Positions 1 to 9,351 of a DNA stretch of 64,000 nucleotides are shown in pieces. Positions within the stretch are counted from its first letter, which is position 1, and every line of letters starts with the position of its first letter. The notes beneath the pieces were generated by a model that ran no database searches, was not told the origin of the DNA, and worked only from the letters and a program-made list of their open reading frames with translations. The DNA comes from Paenibacillus mendelii (GTDB lineage Bacteria; Bacillota; Bacilli; Paenibacillales; Paenibacillaceae): the NCBI RefSeq assembly GCF_024498075.1, contig NZ_JANHOF010000005.1:186001-250000 (forward strand), read 5' to 3'. Made by a program: the position numbers and the translations under genes.

Positions 1-1
1 C

Positions 2-1063
2 AGCGGTCTTGTCAGCCATGTACAAGCAATTCCGATTCTGCTGGGGACCGCCGGCCGTGACGCATGGATCGCGGTGTTAGTAGGGGCACCGATCTTCTTG
101 CTCTGGATCTTAATGTTTTTTGGCATCTTGAGATATATCAAGGGGAAGCGTCTGACGGACTGGATCGGGCGTGAATATGGGGCCTTTGTATCGTGGGTGT
201 TCCGTATAAGCTCGGCCATTCTGTTGTTCTCCATGGGGACTTATACGCTGGAGGATACGTCCACATGGGCCGTTGTGACGTATATGCAGCAAACGCCCTT
301 GCTCCTCATTGTGCTCGTAGGGGTGCTCGTATCTGCATTAGCGGCGTGCAGAGGCATACATTCCATCGCGATGACATCCAGTATCCTGCTGCCGGTCGTT
401 ATTCTGCTTGGTTATTTCGTCATGTCCGCCAACCAGAAATATAAGAACTACCATGTATTGTTTCCGGTAATGGAGCATGGCTGGATGCCGGTTATACAAG
501 GGGCTTTCTACAGTATGGCGGCCTTGATGGAAATGTGGGTACTGATGCTGTTTCAGCATAAGCTGTCCAAGAAGCTGCGCTGGTGGCAGATGCTGCTGCT
601 GGGGTTGTTCCTGATTATGATGACGCTCGGTCCTACGATAGGCGCCATAACCGAATTCGGACCGATGGAAGCGGCCAAGCAGCGCAATACGGCTTTCGAG
701 CAGTGGAAAATTTTGCGGCTGGGTCAATTGTTCCAGCATGTAGACTTTCTATCGATCTATCAATGGATGTGCGGCTCTTTTGCCCGTGTCGCGCTGTCGC
801 TTTATCTGATTCCGGATTTATTGAATATCCGTAAGCCGGTGAAGCGCAACTGGACCATTCTTGGGGTTGCGGTCGCAATGAGTATCATTGCCATTCAACC
901 GTGGAGCGATAGTCAGAGACTGGATTATATTACGCATATCCAATTCCCGATTTCGTTTTTTTTCATTGTGGGATCCACGCTGCTCCTTGCCATTGCGATT
1001 TTGATCAAACAACTTAAACAACGGAAGATAAGGGAGGCCTCCTCCAATGAAAAAGCCGGATAA
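2..1063 (+). CDS. Spore germination permease, GerAB/GerKB family (5' partial)
   Basis: The reading frame is open from base 2, so the gene begins upstream of the window; 353 residues are visible. The GTG at 74 is internal, because in-frame codons before it encode family-like sequence (QAIPILLGTAGRDAWIAVL). The protein is a string of hydrophobic helices separated by short loops, as in the GerAB family of the amino acid-polyamine-organocation superfamily. In germinant receptors this subunit sits in the spore inner membrane and binds the germinant. Its end overlaps the next gene (GerAA type) by 17 bases, so the two are co-translated. The order B-A-C differs from the common A-B-C. The ligand cannot be read from the sequence. 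Confidence 0.93.
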   Translation, partial: SGLVSHVQAIPILLGTAGRDAWIAVLVGAPIFLLWILMFFGILRYIKGKRLTDWIGREYGAFVSWVFRISSAILLFSMGTYTLEDTSTWAVVTYMQQTPLLLIVLVGVLVSALAACRGIHSIAMTSSILLPVVILLGYFVMSANQKYKNYHVLFPVMEHGWMPVIQGAFYSMAALMEMWVLMLFQHKLSKKLRWWQMLLLGLFLIMMTLGPTIGAITEFGPMEAAKQRNTAFEQWKILRLGQLFQHVDFLSIYQWMCGSFARVALSLYLIPDLLNIRKPVKRNWTILGVAVAMSIIAIQPWSDSQRLDYITHIQFPISFFFIVGSTLLLAIAILIKQLKQRKIREASSNEKAG

Positions 1064-2546
1064 AGCAGCAAAGAAAGAACCCTTCGTCGTTAGCGAGCAC
1101 ATGCTGCAAAGCTGGTTTGGGACTTGTAACGATGTGCTTGTACAAAGCAGTTATTTCGGGAAGCCTCCGGCAAATGTACAAGTTATTCTAGTCTATTGCA
1201 GCGGGATGACCGAGACGCGCCTCATTAACGACATCATCCTGCCCGACCTTAAGAGGGTCTATAACCAAACGAAATTCGTTCGAAAAGAGGACGTTGCCCG
1301 GGAGGCCGAGGTGCAGTGGACCGAGCTCGAATCGTTGACACCGGAATTTGACAAGAAAATGATTATCGGTCACGTATTCGAAGGTCACCTGCTCTTATGC
1401 TTTCCTTCCTTGCAAACCATATGGACCATTGATATTGCCAACTTTCCGAGCCGCTCACCGGAGGAATCGGCTACCGAGGTCTCCATACGCGGACCCAAGG
1501 ACGGCTTCGTCGAGCTGGTCACCATCAATGTCGCCCTGATCCGCAAGCGTCTCCGCTCCTCCTCGCTGGCATGCGAATATCATCTTATCGGCGAGAGAAC
1601 GATGACGAAGGTGGCCTTTCTGTACATTAAGGACGTTGCCAACCCGGTCATGATCCGGCAGGTCAGACGGAAGCTGGAGCGGATGAACATCGAATCGCTG
1701 CTCTCTACCAATCAGATGGACGAGCTGCTTACCGATTCGAATCTTAGTTTATTCCCGATCACGGGCTACACGGGAAGACCCGATTTCGCGGTCGAATGTC
1801 TGCTGAACGGACGGTTCATCGTGCTCGTGGACGGTAATCCGACCGTTCTGATCGCTCCCGTCAATCTATTCTTGCTGCTCAAATCGCCAGAGGACTCCCA
1901 TCTCTCCTTCCTGGGCGTGAATGTGGGCCGGCTGCTTCGTTTAGCAGGGCTGCTGCTGACGATATTCCTGCCGGGTTTCTATATTGCTTTGACCGTCTAT
2001 CATATGGATCAGGTGCCGTTTCCGCTGCTGGCGACGATTTCCTTAGGGCGGCAAGGGCTGCCGATGGAATCCGGCTTGGAGATGTTCTTTATTATGTCGT
2101 TAATGGAGCTCTTTCGCGAAGCAGGCGTACGGCTGCCCAGTACCATCGGACAGACGTTGACCGTCGTAGGCGGGTTAATCATCGGAGATGCGGCGATCAG
2201 GGCTGGCATCGTGTCACCGCTTATGATTGTGGTGACTGCGATTACGGTCGTAGCGGGGGCGACGCTCGTGAATCAGGTGCTGACGAGCACTTCCATTTTA
2301 CTCCGATTCGCTTCGTTCATTATGGCCGCGACGCTGGGGATGTACGGATTCATTCTGTCCATCATCATATTCGCGATCTATCTGTCGGGACTTACCTCAT
2401 TCGGCGTTCCTTATCTGGCTCCAGTAACCCCCTTAAATTTAAAAGAGGCGTTTTATTCTCTATTCCGAATGCCGTTCGTATGGAGAAAGCGCCGGCCTGC
2501 CTATCTCGACACCCAGCATCCGGTCAAGAAAGGGCGGAAGGAATGA
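1047..2546 (+). CDS. Spore germination protein, GerAA/GerKA family
   Basis: A 499-residue protein of normal family length. Residues 1-280 form the soluble N-terminal region (for example LVYCSGMTETRLINDIILP near 48), followed by the family's membrane region from about 290, with hydrophobic spans and the conserved stretch FPLLATISLGRQGLPMESGL. The C-terminus is a short basic tail. GerA-family A subunits form the oligomeric, channel-like part of germinant receptors in the spore inner membrane. The ATG at 1047 lies inside the preceding permease gene after a GGGAGG-type site. The stop overlaps the next ATG as ATGA, so the three subunits form one operon. Confidence 0.95.
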   Translation: MKKPDKAAKKEPFVVSEHMLQSWFGTCNDVLVQSSYFGKPPANVQVILVYCSGMTETRLINDIILPDLKRVYNQTKFVRKEDVAREAEVQWTELESLTPEFDKKMIIGHVFEGHLLLCFPSLQTIWTIDIANFPSRSPEESATEVSIRGPKDGFVELVTINVALIRKRLRSSSLACEYHLIGERTMTKVAFLYIKDVANPVMIRQVRRKLERMNIESLLSTNQMDELLTDSNLSLFPITGYTGRPDFAVECLLNGRFIVLVDGNPTVLIAPVNLFLLLKSPEDSHLSFLGVNVGRLLRLAGLLLTIFLPGFYIALTVYHMDQVPFPLLATISLGRQGLPMESGLEMFFIMSLMELFREAGVRLPSTIGQTLTVVGGLIIGDAAIRAGIVSPLMIVVTAITVVAGATLVNQVLTSTSILLRFASFIMAATLGMYGFILSIIIFAIYLSGLTSFGVPYLAPVTPLNLKEAFYSLFRMPFVWRKRRPAYLDTQHPVKKGRKE

Positions 2547-3703
2547 AAAATTTGCGCCGGGCATTGTCTATGATTGTCTCCATCGCGCTGCTGATCTCGT
2601 TATGCGGCTGCTGGAGCGCCAAGGAAATCCAGATTCAGAGCTATGTCAAAGCAGTAGGTATCGATTACCTGGACAATGAATTTATCGTCTACCTCCAGAT
2701 GCTGGACTTCACCGGAATTGCAAAATCAAGCGGAGTCAGCGGCCCAACGTCGCAAGCGCCAGTCTGGATAGGCAAAGGACGAGGGCGTACCTTGGATATG
2801 GCGTTCAATGATATGTATAAAAGCGCGCAGCTACAAGTTTCCTGGGGACATGTAACGGCCATTGTCCTGACCGATAACGTGTTAGCCGCCAAACACGATC
2901 AGATCGCGGACATGATCAACCGTTATCCGGAAATCAGGTATAACGCGTGGCTCTACGGAACGAAGTCTTCCATGGAGGAGCTGCTCAGGGCCACCCCTCT
3001 GTTTAATTTGTCTCCGCTTGTTTCGATTCTCCACAGTCCGGAATCGAATTTCAAACAATATTCGACGTATAATCCGGTACTCTTCTTCCAATATATATTG
3101 GATTACAATGAGCCTGCCGTCTCGGCATACTTGCCAAGCTTGTCTCTGACGAAAAAGCAATGGAAGCATGACGAGACTCCCCATGACATGCTGATGATCG
3201 ACGGTGCTTTCTTTGAAACAGGCAGGCAAATGAAGGGGTTTCTGAATCGAAACCAGCTTGCGGGCTATCATTGGCTGCTTGCGAGTATGGATCGGGCGCC
3301 ACTGACGATCGAGAAAGAGGGGACGCTCTACGGAGGGATATCGGTTAAATTAAGCAATTCCCATATCAAACCGGTCTTCCATGGCTCAGACGTCCGTTTT
3401 CATGTGAAAGCAACCTATTATGGAGGCATGTACGAATATATGGAGAAGATCACTCCTGACGAGATGAACCGCGCTGCCGAAGACGCCATCCGCAAGCAAA
3501 TTATGGATACCTACAAGGAGGGGCTGCGTATCGGTGTGGACGTGTTCGGATTGGAAGAAAAGCTATACAGGAAATATCCGCAAACATGGAAGAAGCTAAC
3601 TGGGAATGGAGAGCATCTGCTCCTTAAGCCCGACTCGATTGAACAGCTGGATGTGAAGGTGTCTGTACCTTATTACGGAAAATACAAGCTTCGCTTGCAT
3701 TAA
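2543..3703 (+). CDS. Spore germination lipoprotein, Ger(x)C/GerAC family
   Basis: The frame is open from 2480, but the start at 2543 is chosen because it overlaps the previous stop (ATGA) and begins a clean lipoprotein signal: two arginines, a hydrophobic stretch and lipobox LCGC, followed by WSAKEI, the family's typical mature N-terminus. The product is 386 residues. Recognisable segments are VKAVGIDYLD, the WIGKGRGRTLDMAFND-type block, and a C-terminal region with a DVFGLEEKLYRKYPQTW motif. GerAC subunits are lipid-anchored to the outer face of the spore inner membrane and are needed for receptor function. No convincing terminator follows; the next gene lies 181 bases on. Confidence 0.95.
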   Translation: MKNLRRALSMIVSIALLISLCGCWSAKEIQIQSYVKAVGIDYLDNEFIVYLQMLDFTGIAKSSGVSGPTSQAPVWIGKGRGRTLDMAFNDMYKSAQLQVSWGHVTAIVLTDNVLAAKHDQIADMINRYPEIRYNAWLYGTKSSMEELLRATPLFNLSPLVSILHSPESNFKQYSTYNPVLFFQYILDYNEPAVSAYLPSLSLTKKQWKHDETPHDMLMIDGAFFETGRQMKGFLNRNQLAGYHWLLASMDRAPLTIEKEGTLYGGISVKLSNSHIKPVFHGSDVRFHVKATYYGGMYEYMEKITPDEMNRAAEDAIRKQIMDTYKEGLRIGVDVFGLEEKLYRKYPQTWKKLTGNGEHLLLKPDSIEQLDVKVSVPYYGKYKLRLH

Positions 3704-3884
3704 AAACGGCCATATTTACCGTACATGGATGGTCCTGAGCTTCGTTTCAACCGATGCTGCCCCAATCGCTGTAATTGTCGCGATCCACTACGAAATTGTC
3801 GCTGCGAGTGTGTATGATGAAAGATGAAGGGCAAACGACAAGCCCAAAGTGTGATCAAAACGACCATCGAGAGGGGTAGGAAAG

Positions 3885-4949
3885 ATGAGCGAAGTGATTC
3901 AGGTAGGTATTCTTGGTTTTGCACACGGTCATGTCAACGCATATTGTGACGTTTGGAGAGATCCGGCATATGGGATTAAAGTCGTCGGGGGATGGGATCA
4001 CGATCAGAATCGTCTGGATGCTGCCCGTAATACGTTCGGCTTGAAGGCCTATTCAGAAGCTTCCGAGCTGCTTGCGCAGAATGATATTGGGGCGGTCATT
4101 ATCTCATCGGAGACCTCGATGCACGCCGATCTGGTGGAACAAGCTGCAGCTGCCGGCAAAGCTATCATTGTGCAGAAGCCGATGGCTCTGACGATGGAAG
4201 AAGCGAATCGAATCGTTGCGGCGGTCGATAAGCATAAGGTTCCATTCACGATGGCTTGGCAGATGAGGGTAGATCCGCAGAACCTCCAGATGAAGGAATG
4301 GATGGACAGCGGAGAGCTCGGTCAAGTATTCTCCATTCGCCGCAGACATGGCCTCGCAATGGGGCTGCAGGCAGATTTTGCCCAATCCTGGCACGTTAAG
4401 CCTGAATATAATCGGGATATATGGGCGGATGATGCATCCCACCCGATTGATTTGCTGCACTTCTGGCTGGGGGTACCAGACAGCGTTACAGCTGAGATCG
4501 AATCGCTGTATAACCCTGATATTCCGCATGATAATGGGATCGCTATCTTCCGCTACGCGGGGGGGCCAATTGCCGAAGTAAACTGTTCCTTCACATGTAA
4601 CGCCGGGGAGAATACGACGGAGATCGTGGGCGAGCGCGGAACGGTCGTACAGAATTTCGGTGATGCGCCAAGCTGCAATGCCGCGCGAGCAAGCGAAGGA
4701 CCGGGTCTGAAGCGTTATGATACCGCTGCTGGCGCATGGATCAGCAGTGATATCGAGACGCCAGAGAATCATGGCTATCGCATCCGGGGACTCGCTAAGC
4801 CGCTGTCGGAATTTCTGCACGGCGAACGTAAAGCGCTTGCAACCGCAGAAGAGGGCCGAACTTCGCTGCGCATGGTATTAGCCTGCTACGCTTCCGCGAA
4901 ACAAGGACGGCGGGTTACGCTGAATGATCCGATGATTGATGAATTATAA
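3885..4949 (+). CDS. Gfo/Idh/MocA family NAD(P)-dependent oxidoreductase
   Basis: A 354-residue cytoplasmic protein. The N-terminal Rossmann fold starts at VGILGFAHGHVNAYCD, with the family's QKPMALT (normally EKP) lysine-proline motif near residue 97. The C-terminal alpha/beta domain carries DDASHPIDLLHFWLG, where the conserved Asp/His pair of the active site normally sits. Family members oxidise or epimerise sugars, inositols or their lactones. The start follows GAGGGG at a normal distance. The EKP-to-QKP change is uncommon but seen in active members. It has its own intergenic space and no obvious operon partner, so the substrate is unknown. Confidence 0.9.
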   Translation: MSEVIQVGILGFAHGHVNAYCDVWRDPAYGIKVVGGWDHDQNRLDAARNTFGLKAYSEASELLAQNDIGAVIISSETSMHADLVEQAAAAGKAIIVQKPMALTMEEANRIVAAVDKHKVPFTMAWQMRVDPQNLQMKEWMDSGELGQVFSIRRRHGLAMGLQADFAQSWHVKPEYNRDIWADDASHPIDLLHFWLGVPDSVTAEIESLYNPDIPHDNGIAIFRYAGGPIAEVNCSFTCNAGENTTEIVGERGTVVQNFGDAPSCNAARASEGPGLKRYDTAAGAWISSDIETPENHGYRIRGLAKPLSEFLHGERKALATAEEGRTSLRMVLACYASAKQGRRVTLNDPMIDEL

Positions 4950-5085
4950 TTTGTCTCCTAATTTGGACTTTTTACAGGGACATGGCGGATCTAGCCAAGC
5001 AGTATGAAGCGGGACGGGAATTCATTCTAGGATCTGTTCCATGAAGGTTGTAATCAGAACAAGAACCGATACGTCATGGACAAAG

Positions 5086-5119
5086 AAAATCCGGCTGTGC
5101 TGCGAGCGCGCCGGATTTT
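5086..5119 (-). terminator. Bidirectional terminator between convergent genes
   Basis: A perfect 10-bp stem (AAAATCCGGC / GCCGGATTTT) with a 14-base loop lies 7 bases beyond the stop of the minus-strand L,D-transpeptidase and downstream of the plus-strand oxidoreductase. T-rich sequence flanks both sides. Confidence 0.75.
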
Positions 5120-5125
5120 CTTAAA

Positions 5126-5719
5126 TTATTTAAGAGAGAATGACGCGCATGGCTTCTTGGCCGGATCAAGCCACAGCAGGAGCGTCATTAACGATTCGTT
5201 TGCCATACCTAAGCAGCCGGCTGTCGGTCCACTGGAGATATGCATGAATATCGCACTGCCCGCACCTGGAATCCGCTCCTTGGTGTTATAGCCGATTACG
5301 ACTCCGTAGTCGTAGACATCATTGTCGCGCAGCATCAATTCCGCGGAATGCCACCTGTCATTACTGGGGAGCTTCTGAAGGGTGTTGTACAACGGTGAGG
5401 AAGGATCGTCAACCCAAACATCCTCGGCGAACATCTGTTGATACGGCATACGTGTCCCGGGATTAGCGTATTTGCCAAAGGCCAGCTCAAAAGGGAATAC
5501 ACCTATCGGCGTTCGCATGTCTCCTTCCCGTTTCTCCGAAGCCAAGGCCAGCCCATTTGTCCCCACGAACCCTTTGCAAGAGCGGAAGGAGGTCCAGCTT
5601 CCGTCCTTCCTCTCGAATGCTTCAATGTGAACTTGATTTACGCAACCCGCCTGCAAGGAAACATGAATGCACTGCCCATAACCGTTCAGATCACCGTCCG
5701 CCGGGGAAAAGTTCATCAT
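5126..5719 (-). CDS. L,D-transpeptidase (YkuD-like catalytic domain), no signal peptide
   Basis: The frame is open to 5749, but the ATG at 5719 is preferred because an AGGAG lies 5 bases before it; this gives 197 residues. The C-terminal half has the L,D-transpeptidase signature HISSGPTAGCLGM with His160 and Cys169 as the expected active-site residues, preceded by the usual T-P-x-G-x-F motif (MRTPIGVFPF). These enzymes make 3-3 peptidoglycan cross-links. No signal peptide or membrane span is visible, which is odd for a wall enzyme; it may act in the spore or forespore, or leave the cell by another route. It converges with the upstream oxidoreductase gene and shares its terminator. Confidence 0.85.
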   Translation of the reverse strand: MMNFSPADGDLNGYGQCIHVSLQAGCVNQVHIEAFERKDGSWTSFRSCKGFVGTNGLALASEKREGDMRTPIGVFPFELAFGKYANPGTRMPYQQMFAEDVWVDDPSSPLYNTLQKLPSNDRWHSAELMLRDNDVYDYGVVIGYNTKERIPGAGSAIFMHISSGPTAGCLGMANESLMTLLLWLDPAKKPCASFSLK

Positions 5720-5784
5720 ATCGCTCCTATCATCTCCATATAAAACCATAGTTTACAAGAGTGTGCAAAAAACTTCAATGCTGA

Positions 5785-5937
5785 GTTGAAGGGTACATAC
5801 CAATCAAAGATTCGAAATTGCCGGCAGGGGAAATGACGCTATTAGCGAAGTATTACATAAGTAGATCGGCTCAACAGCTAGATAAGGAGCGCTTGCTGTC
5901 TCAAGTGAATAGGGCCGGCGGACTGCTGGTTGAATAA
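5785..5937 (+). pseudogene. Short coding-like fragment of unknown family
   Basis: An open stretch of 50 codons ends in TAA and reads like a real protein C-terminus (KERLLSQVNRAGGLLVE). The only ATG (5833) would give 34 residues and has a GGGG site too close for efficient initiation. It fills most of the gap between the L,D-transpeptidase and the M20 gene. It could be the tail of a decayed gene or a small protein. The family is not recognised. Confidence 0.3.
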
Positions 5938-6001
5938 GCAACTGCCTCAGCTGAGCCGTTTCCCCGTATGAGACCTCGAGGATGAGGATGGGGAGGAAGG
6001 G

Positions 6002-7324
6002 ATGGACATGAACGATAACGAACCGAGTCTTTCGTTAATGATCCGAGAGTGGGTACAGCGTAACCGCGGCCGCATGACAGAGCTGCTATCTGAGCTTGTC
6101 TCGTTCAATACGGTGAATAAGGTCGTATCTGGCACGGAGAAGGAGTGCCAGGAGAGATTACTTGGAATGATGCAGGAGCTCGGTCTGGAGGCAGAACTGT
6201 ACAATCCCGAGGAGGTGCCGGGATTTCATGCGCATCCGGCTTATTATTCTGGTAAGAATTATAACGATCGTCCAAATCTGAGCGCAGTATGGGCAGGGGG
6301 CGGCGCAGGTGCAGCAGGGAAATCTCTCCTTTTCTCCAGTCATATCGACACGGCTGCCGCTGCGCCTGATTGGCCGGCTGATCCGTTCACACCGAGAATT
6401 GAAGGAAACAAGCTGTATGGCCTGGGTTCCTTCGATATGAAGGGCGGTCTGGTTGCTTCCATGATGGCAGTCCGGTGTCTCATGGAATTGAATATTCGCC
6501 TGAAAGGAGACGTCTTGATCGAATCGGTCGTTGATGAGGAATTCGGCGGGGCTAATGGTACAGTAGCCGGCCGGGCGAGGGGGATCCATGCGGATGCGGT
6601 TATTATTCCCGAGCCGACGAATTTGGCTCTATATCCTGCCGCTCGAGGAGGGGCTTTGTGGCGAGTGACGTTCAGGGGGACGACAGGGCTGTCCTTCAGC
6701 GGGGAGACAATAGAGAATCCGGCGACAGCAGCGGCGAGATTCATCGTGTTTCTCGAAGCGCTCGAGAAGGAGCGCGCGGGTCAGGCGGGTCCTGCTCCAT
6801 GGTTCTCTGACCGGAAGGATCACCTCCCCATTATCGTGACGCGTTTGGAAGCCGGTGACTTGAACTCTCCCCTATGCGACGTTGGACCTGTTGTATGCTA
6901 TGTCGATATTTGGGTGGAATGTTATCCCGGCGTGACGGAGGAAGAGCTACGGAATGAGCTTCTTCAAGGCTATGAGCGATCTTGCGGCAGGACGTTCGAG
7001 GAAGGGCTGGGTCGTCCCAGCTTCGAGAAGATGATCCGATTCTTGCCAGGTTCTTCAGTCGATCCGGAGTGTCCCCTCATACCGCTGCTGGCGGAGGAGA
7101 TTGAAGCGGCAACTGGACGGAAAGCGGAGGTAAAGGGAGCTCCGTTCGCGTGCGATGCCTTTGTGTTTAATGAATATGGCTCTGGACCTGCGCTTATTCT
7201 CGGACCATCCGGCTCAAACGCGCATGCGCCGGACGAGTATGTCGATCTGGACAGTCTAGCCCTGCTGATTGAAATTTATGCATCCGCCATGATTCGCTGG
7301 TGCGGCCTGCAAGAGGAAAGGTAA
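6002..7324 (+). CDS. M20 family metallopeptidase/deacylase (ArgE/DapE-like)
   Basis: A 440-residue cytoplasmic di-zinc hydrolase. Ligand positions typical of the family are visible: His114 in SSHIDTA (family HxD), Asp145 in GSFDMKGG, Glu179/Glu180 in VVDEEFGG, Glu204 in IPEPTN and a C-terminal His in SNAHAPDEY. A lid-like insertion lies between the two catalytic halves. The family removes acyl groups from amino acids or cleaves dipeptides (acetylornithine deacetylase, succinyl-diaminopimelate desuccinylase). No arginine or lysine biosynthesis genes are nearby; it is followed by an SDR and a lactonase, so a catabolic amidohydrolase role is more likely than a biosynthetic one. The start follows GGGGAGGAAGG. 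Confidence 0.88.
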   Translation: MDMNDNEPSLSLMIREWVQRNRGRMTELLSELVSFNTVNKVVSGTEKECQERLLGMMQELGLEAELYNPEEVPGFHAHPAYYSGKNYNDRPNLSAVWAGGGAGAAGKSLLFSSHIDTAAAAPDWPADPFTPRIEGNKLYGLGSFDMKGGLVASMMAVRCLMELNIRLKGDVLIESVVDEEFGGANGTVAGRARGIHADAVIIPEPTNLALYPAARGGALWRVTFRGTTGLSFSGETIENPATAAARFIVFLEALEKERAGQAGPAPWFSDRKDHLPIIVTRLEAGDLNSPLCDVGPVVCYVDIWVECYPGVTEEELRNELLQGYERSCGRTFEEGLGRPSFEKMIRFLPGSSVDPECPLIPLLAEEIEAATGRKAEVKGAPFACDAFVFNEYGSGPALILGPSGSNAHAPDEYVDLDSLALLIEIYASAMIRWCGLQEER

Positions 7325-7436
7325 GGACTCTGGGGCTTGGCAGCGCAGTTGTGTAAACGGTTCCGGATCCTATCAAAGTTGAAATTGACGCGATCGTCTA
7401 TATGCCATGATAATAGACTAGGCAGGGGGAAAGCAT

Positions 7437-8189
7437 ATGAAGCGGTTTTCTAACCGTATTGCGCTGGTGACCGGCGCAGGACAGGGAATCGGCCATTCGA
7501 TTGCGGAACGTTTTGCAGCCGAAGGGGCTCATGTCGTGTTGGTTGATATTCACCAAGACGTATTGCAGCAATCCGAGGATCGGCTTCTTGCAAAGGGGTA
7601 TTCGGTATCGTCACGCTTGGCGGACGTCTCCAAGACCGATCAAGTGGATGAAGCCATCCACAGCATTCATCAGGAGCACGGCGCCATTCATATTCTGGCC
7701 AATAATGCAGGAATCGCCTGGCAGGAAGCGTTCTTAGATATCAAGGATGATAACTGGCGGCGAATGATTGACGTGAATTTGAACGGGATGTTCTACGTGG
7801 CCCAGCGCGTTGCCCGGATCATGAAGGAGCAAGGTGTGGGCAGCATCATCAATATGGCTTCCACCAACGGTTTAGTTGGAGAAGCTAGATATGCTCATTA
7901 CAATGCGTCTAAGGGCGGAGTGGTGCTGCTCACGAAGACAATGGCCATCGAGCTTGGAGTATCGGGCATTCGCGTCAATGCGGTGTGTCCGGGTTATATT
8001 CGGACGCCGTTGTCGGAATCGATCGACAGTCCCGAAACGGTAAGCGAATACATTGATCGGTACATACCGCTTGGCAAGGTCGGCAAGCCGGAGGATGTCG
8101 CTGGTGTCTTTGCATTCCTTGCCTCCGACGATGCTGCATTTATTACCGGTGAGAGTATCGTAGTCGATGGCGGCCAATTAGCGTACTAG
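7437..8189 (+). CDS. SDR family NAD(P)-dependent oxidoreductase
   Basis: A 250-residue classical short-chain dehydrogenase. It has the TGAGQGIG cofactor motif at 12-19, NNAG at 89-92, catalytic Ser142 and the YNASK pair Tyr155/Lys159, and ends in the usual ITGESIVVDGG. The Asp of VLVDIH after the second strand favours NAD over NADP (inference). It sits between an M20 hydrolase and an SMP-30 lactonase. A sugar dehydrogenase paired with that lactonase is a plausible job: the dehydrogenase would make the lactone that the lactonase opens. The start follows AGGGGGAAA. Confidence 0.9.
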   Translation: MKRFSNRIALVTGAGQGIGHSIAERFAAEGAHVVLVDIHQDVLQQSEDRLLAKGYSVSSRLADVSKTDQVDEAIHSIHQEHGAIHILANNAGIAWQEAFLDIKDDNWRRMIDVNLNGMFYVAQRVARIMKEQGVGSIINMASTNGLVGEARYAHYNASKGGVVLLTKTMAIELGVSGIRVNAVCPGYIRTPLSESIDSPETVSEYIDRYIPLGKVGKPEDVAGVFAFLASDDAAFITGESIVVDGGQLAY

Positions 8190-8355
8190 AGCAAGAAAGA
8201 GAGTGCGCTGCTACCGCCCGTCCATTGGGGCAAGCCGGCTATCATCCCTGTGTTCTACTGTGCGCTGCCACTAGGATGGATGAGTTCGTAATTGTTCAAG
8301 ACGAAGAGGTTCAAGAAACGCGGAAAATCGCCGCGAGAGGAAAGGTGAACTAATC

Positions 8356-9234
8356 ATGAAACCAATTTCGATTCCGGAACCATTGTCAGTCATTGGAGAA
8401 GGTCCAGTTTGGGATGAAACCGAAGGGTATTTGTTGTGGGTGGACATTAATGGGGACCGCATTCATCGATTAAATCCGGAATCCGGCAAAGTGGAGACGA
8501 TAGAGGCTCCTAAGCTGGCTAGTGCGCTTGTACCTTGCAGTAATGGCGGGTGGCTGGTGAGCGCTTATCACAGTATCTATCATTGGATACCCGGCAAGAC
8601 GAGCTTCGATGAAGTTCTCAGACTGGAAAATTTGCCTTCCGATGTTCGCTTCAATGATGGGAAGGCCGGTCCGGACGGCGGATTGTGGATTGGGACGATG
8701 GATCTACACGAGTCGAAAGCCCAGGGAGCGCTCTATAGGGTGAGTGCTGATTTTCAATATGAAGAAAAGCTTAGCGGGATCTATTGCTCGAACGGCTTGG
8801 ATTGGAGCCTGACTCATGACGAGATGTATTATATCGACTCGCATATTCCTCGCGTACAAGCCTATGCTTTCGATTCCAAGAACGGAACGCTCGGCCAAGA
8901 GCGGACGGCTGTTACTTTGAATGAGAAGAGCGGCTTGCCGGATGGAATGAGTATCGATCATAAAGGCATGATTTGGGTAGCGGAGTGGGGCGGTTCGCGC
9001 GTCGTAAGATGGAATCCGGCTGATGGAAGCCAATTATCGGCCATTGAGATGCCGGTGCCGCAGCCTTCAAGCTGTGCCTTCGGAGGGGCGAATTACGAAA
9101 CGTTGTTCATTACGAGTGCTTACCAAGGTATGAGCGACAGCAAGCGTGCCGAATATCCGTTGTCAGGTGCCTTGTTCCATATGGAAACCAGCGACTTGGG
9201 AATTCGGGGCAGACGCCCATTCCGGTTTGGTTGA
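8356..9234 (+). CDS. SMP-30/gluconolactonase/LRE family lactonase
   Basis: A 292-residue six-bladed beta-propeller enzyme. It begins with the family hallmark SVIGEGPVWDE, whose Glu is a metal ligand, has RFNDGKAGPDGGLWIGTMD in the middle, SNGLDWS with its metal-binding Asn, and DGMSIDHKGMIWVAEWGG carrying the catalytic Asp. Members hydrolyse sugar lactones such as gluconolactone. The SDR 170 bases upstream could supply the lactone. A terminator follows at 9307. No signal peptide is seen, so it acts in the cytoplasm. Confidence 0.93.
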   Translation: MKPISIPEPLSVIGEGPVWDETEGYLLWVDINGDRIHRLNPESGKVETIEAPKLASALVPCSNGGWLVSAYHSIYHWIPGKTSFDEVLRLENLPSDVRFNDGKAGPDGGLWIGTMDLHESKAQGALYRVSADFQYEEKLSGIYCSNGLDWSLTHDEMYYIDSHIPRVQAYAFDSKNGTLGQERTAVTLNEKSGLPDGMSIDHKGMIWVAEWGGSRVVRWNPADGSQLSAIEMPVPQPSSCAFGGANYETLFITSAYQGMSDSKRAEYPLSGALFHMETSDLGIRGRRPFRFG

Positions 9235-9306
9235 GCAAGGGAGCTAGCTTGTAGTCAAGGAATAGTTCCTGCAGTAAGTCATAGCTGCTGGTTAGCCGAT
9301 AGAGGA

Positions 9307-9337
9307 GCCCTTCGATTGTTCGAAGGGTTCTTTTTTT
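9307..9337 (+). terminator. Rho-independent terminator after the lactonase gene
   Basis: An 8-bp stem CCCTTCGA / TCGAAGGG with a 4-base loop is followed by TTCTTTTTTTG. Confidence 0.85.
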
Positions 9338-9351
9338 GTAGTTATATGGAA

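Noticed and set aside
4104-4820. 238-codon minus-strand open frame
   Set aside because: It is fully antisense to the Gfo/Idh gene, which has clear family motifs; the minus frame has none.
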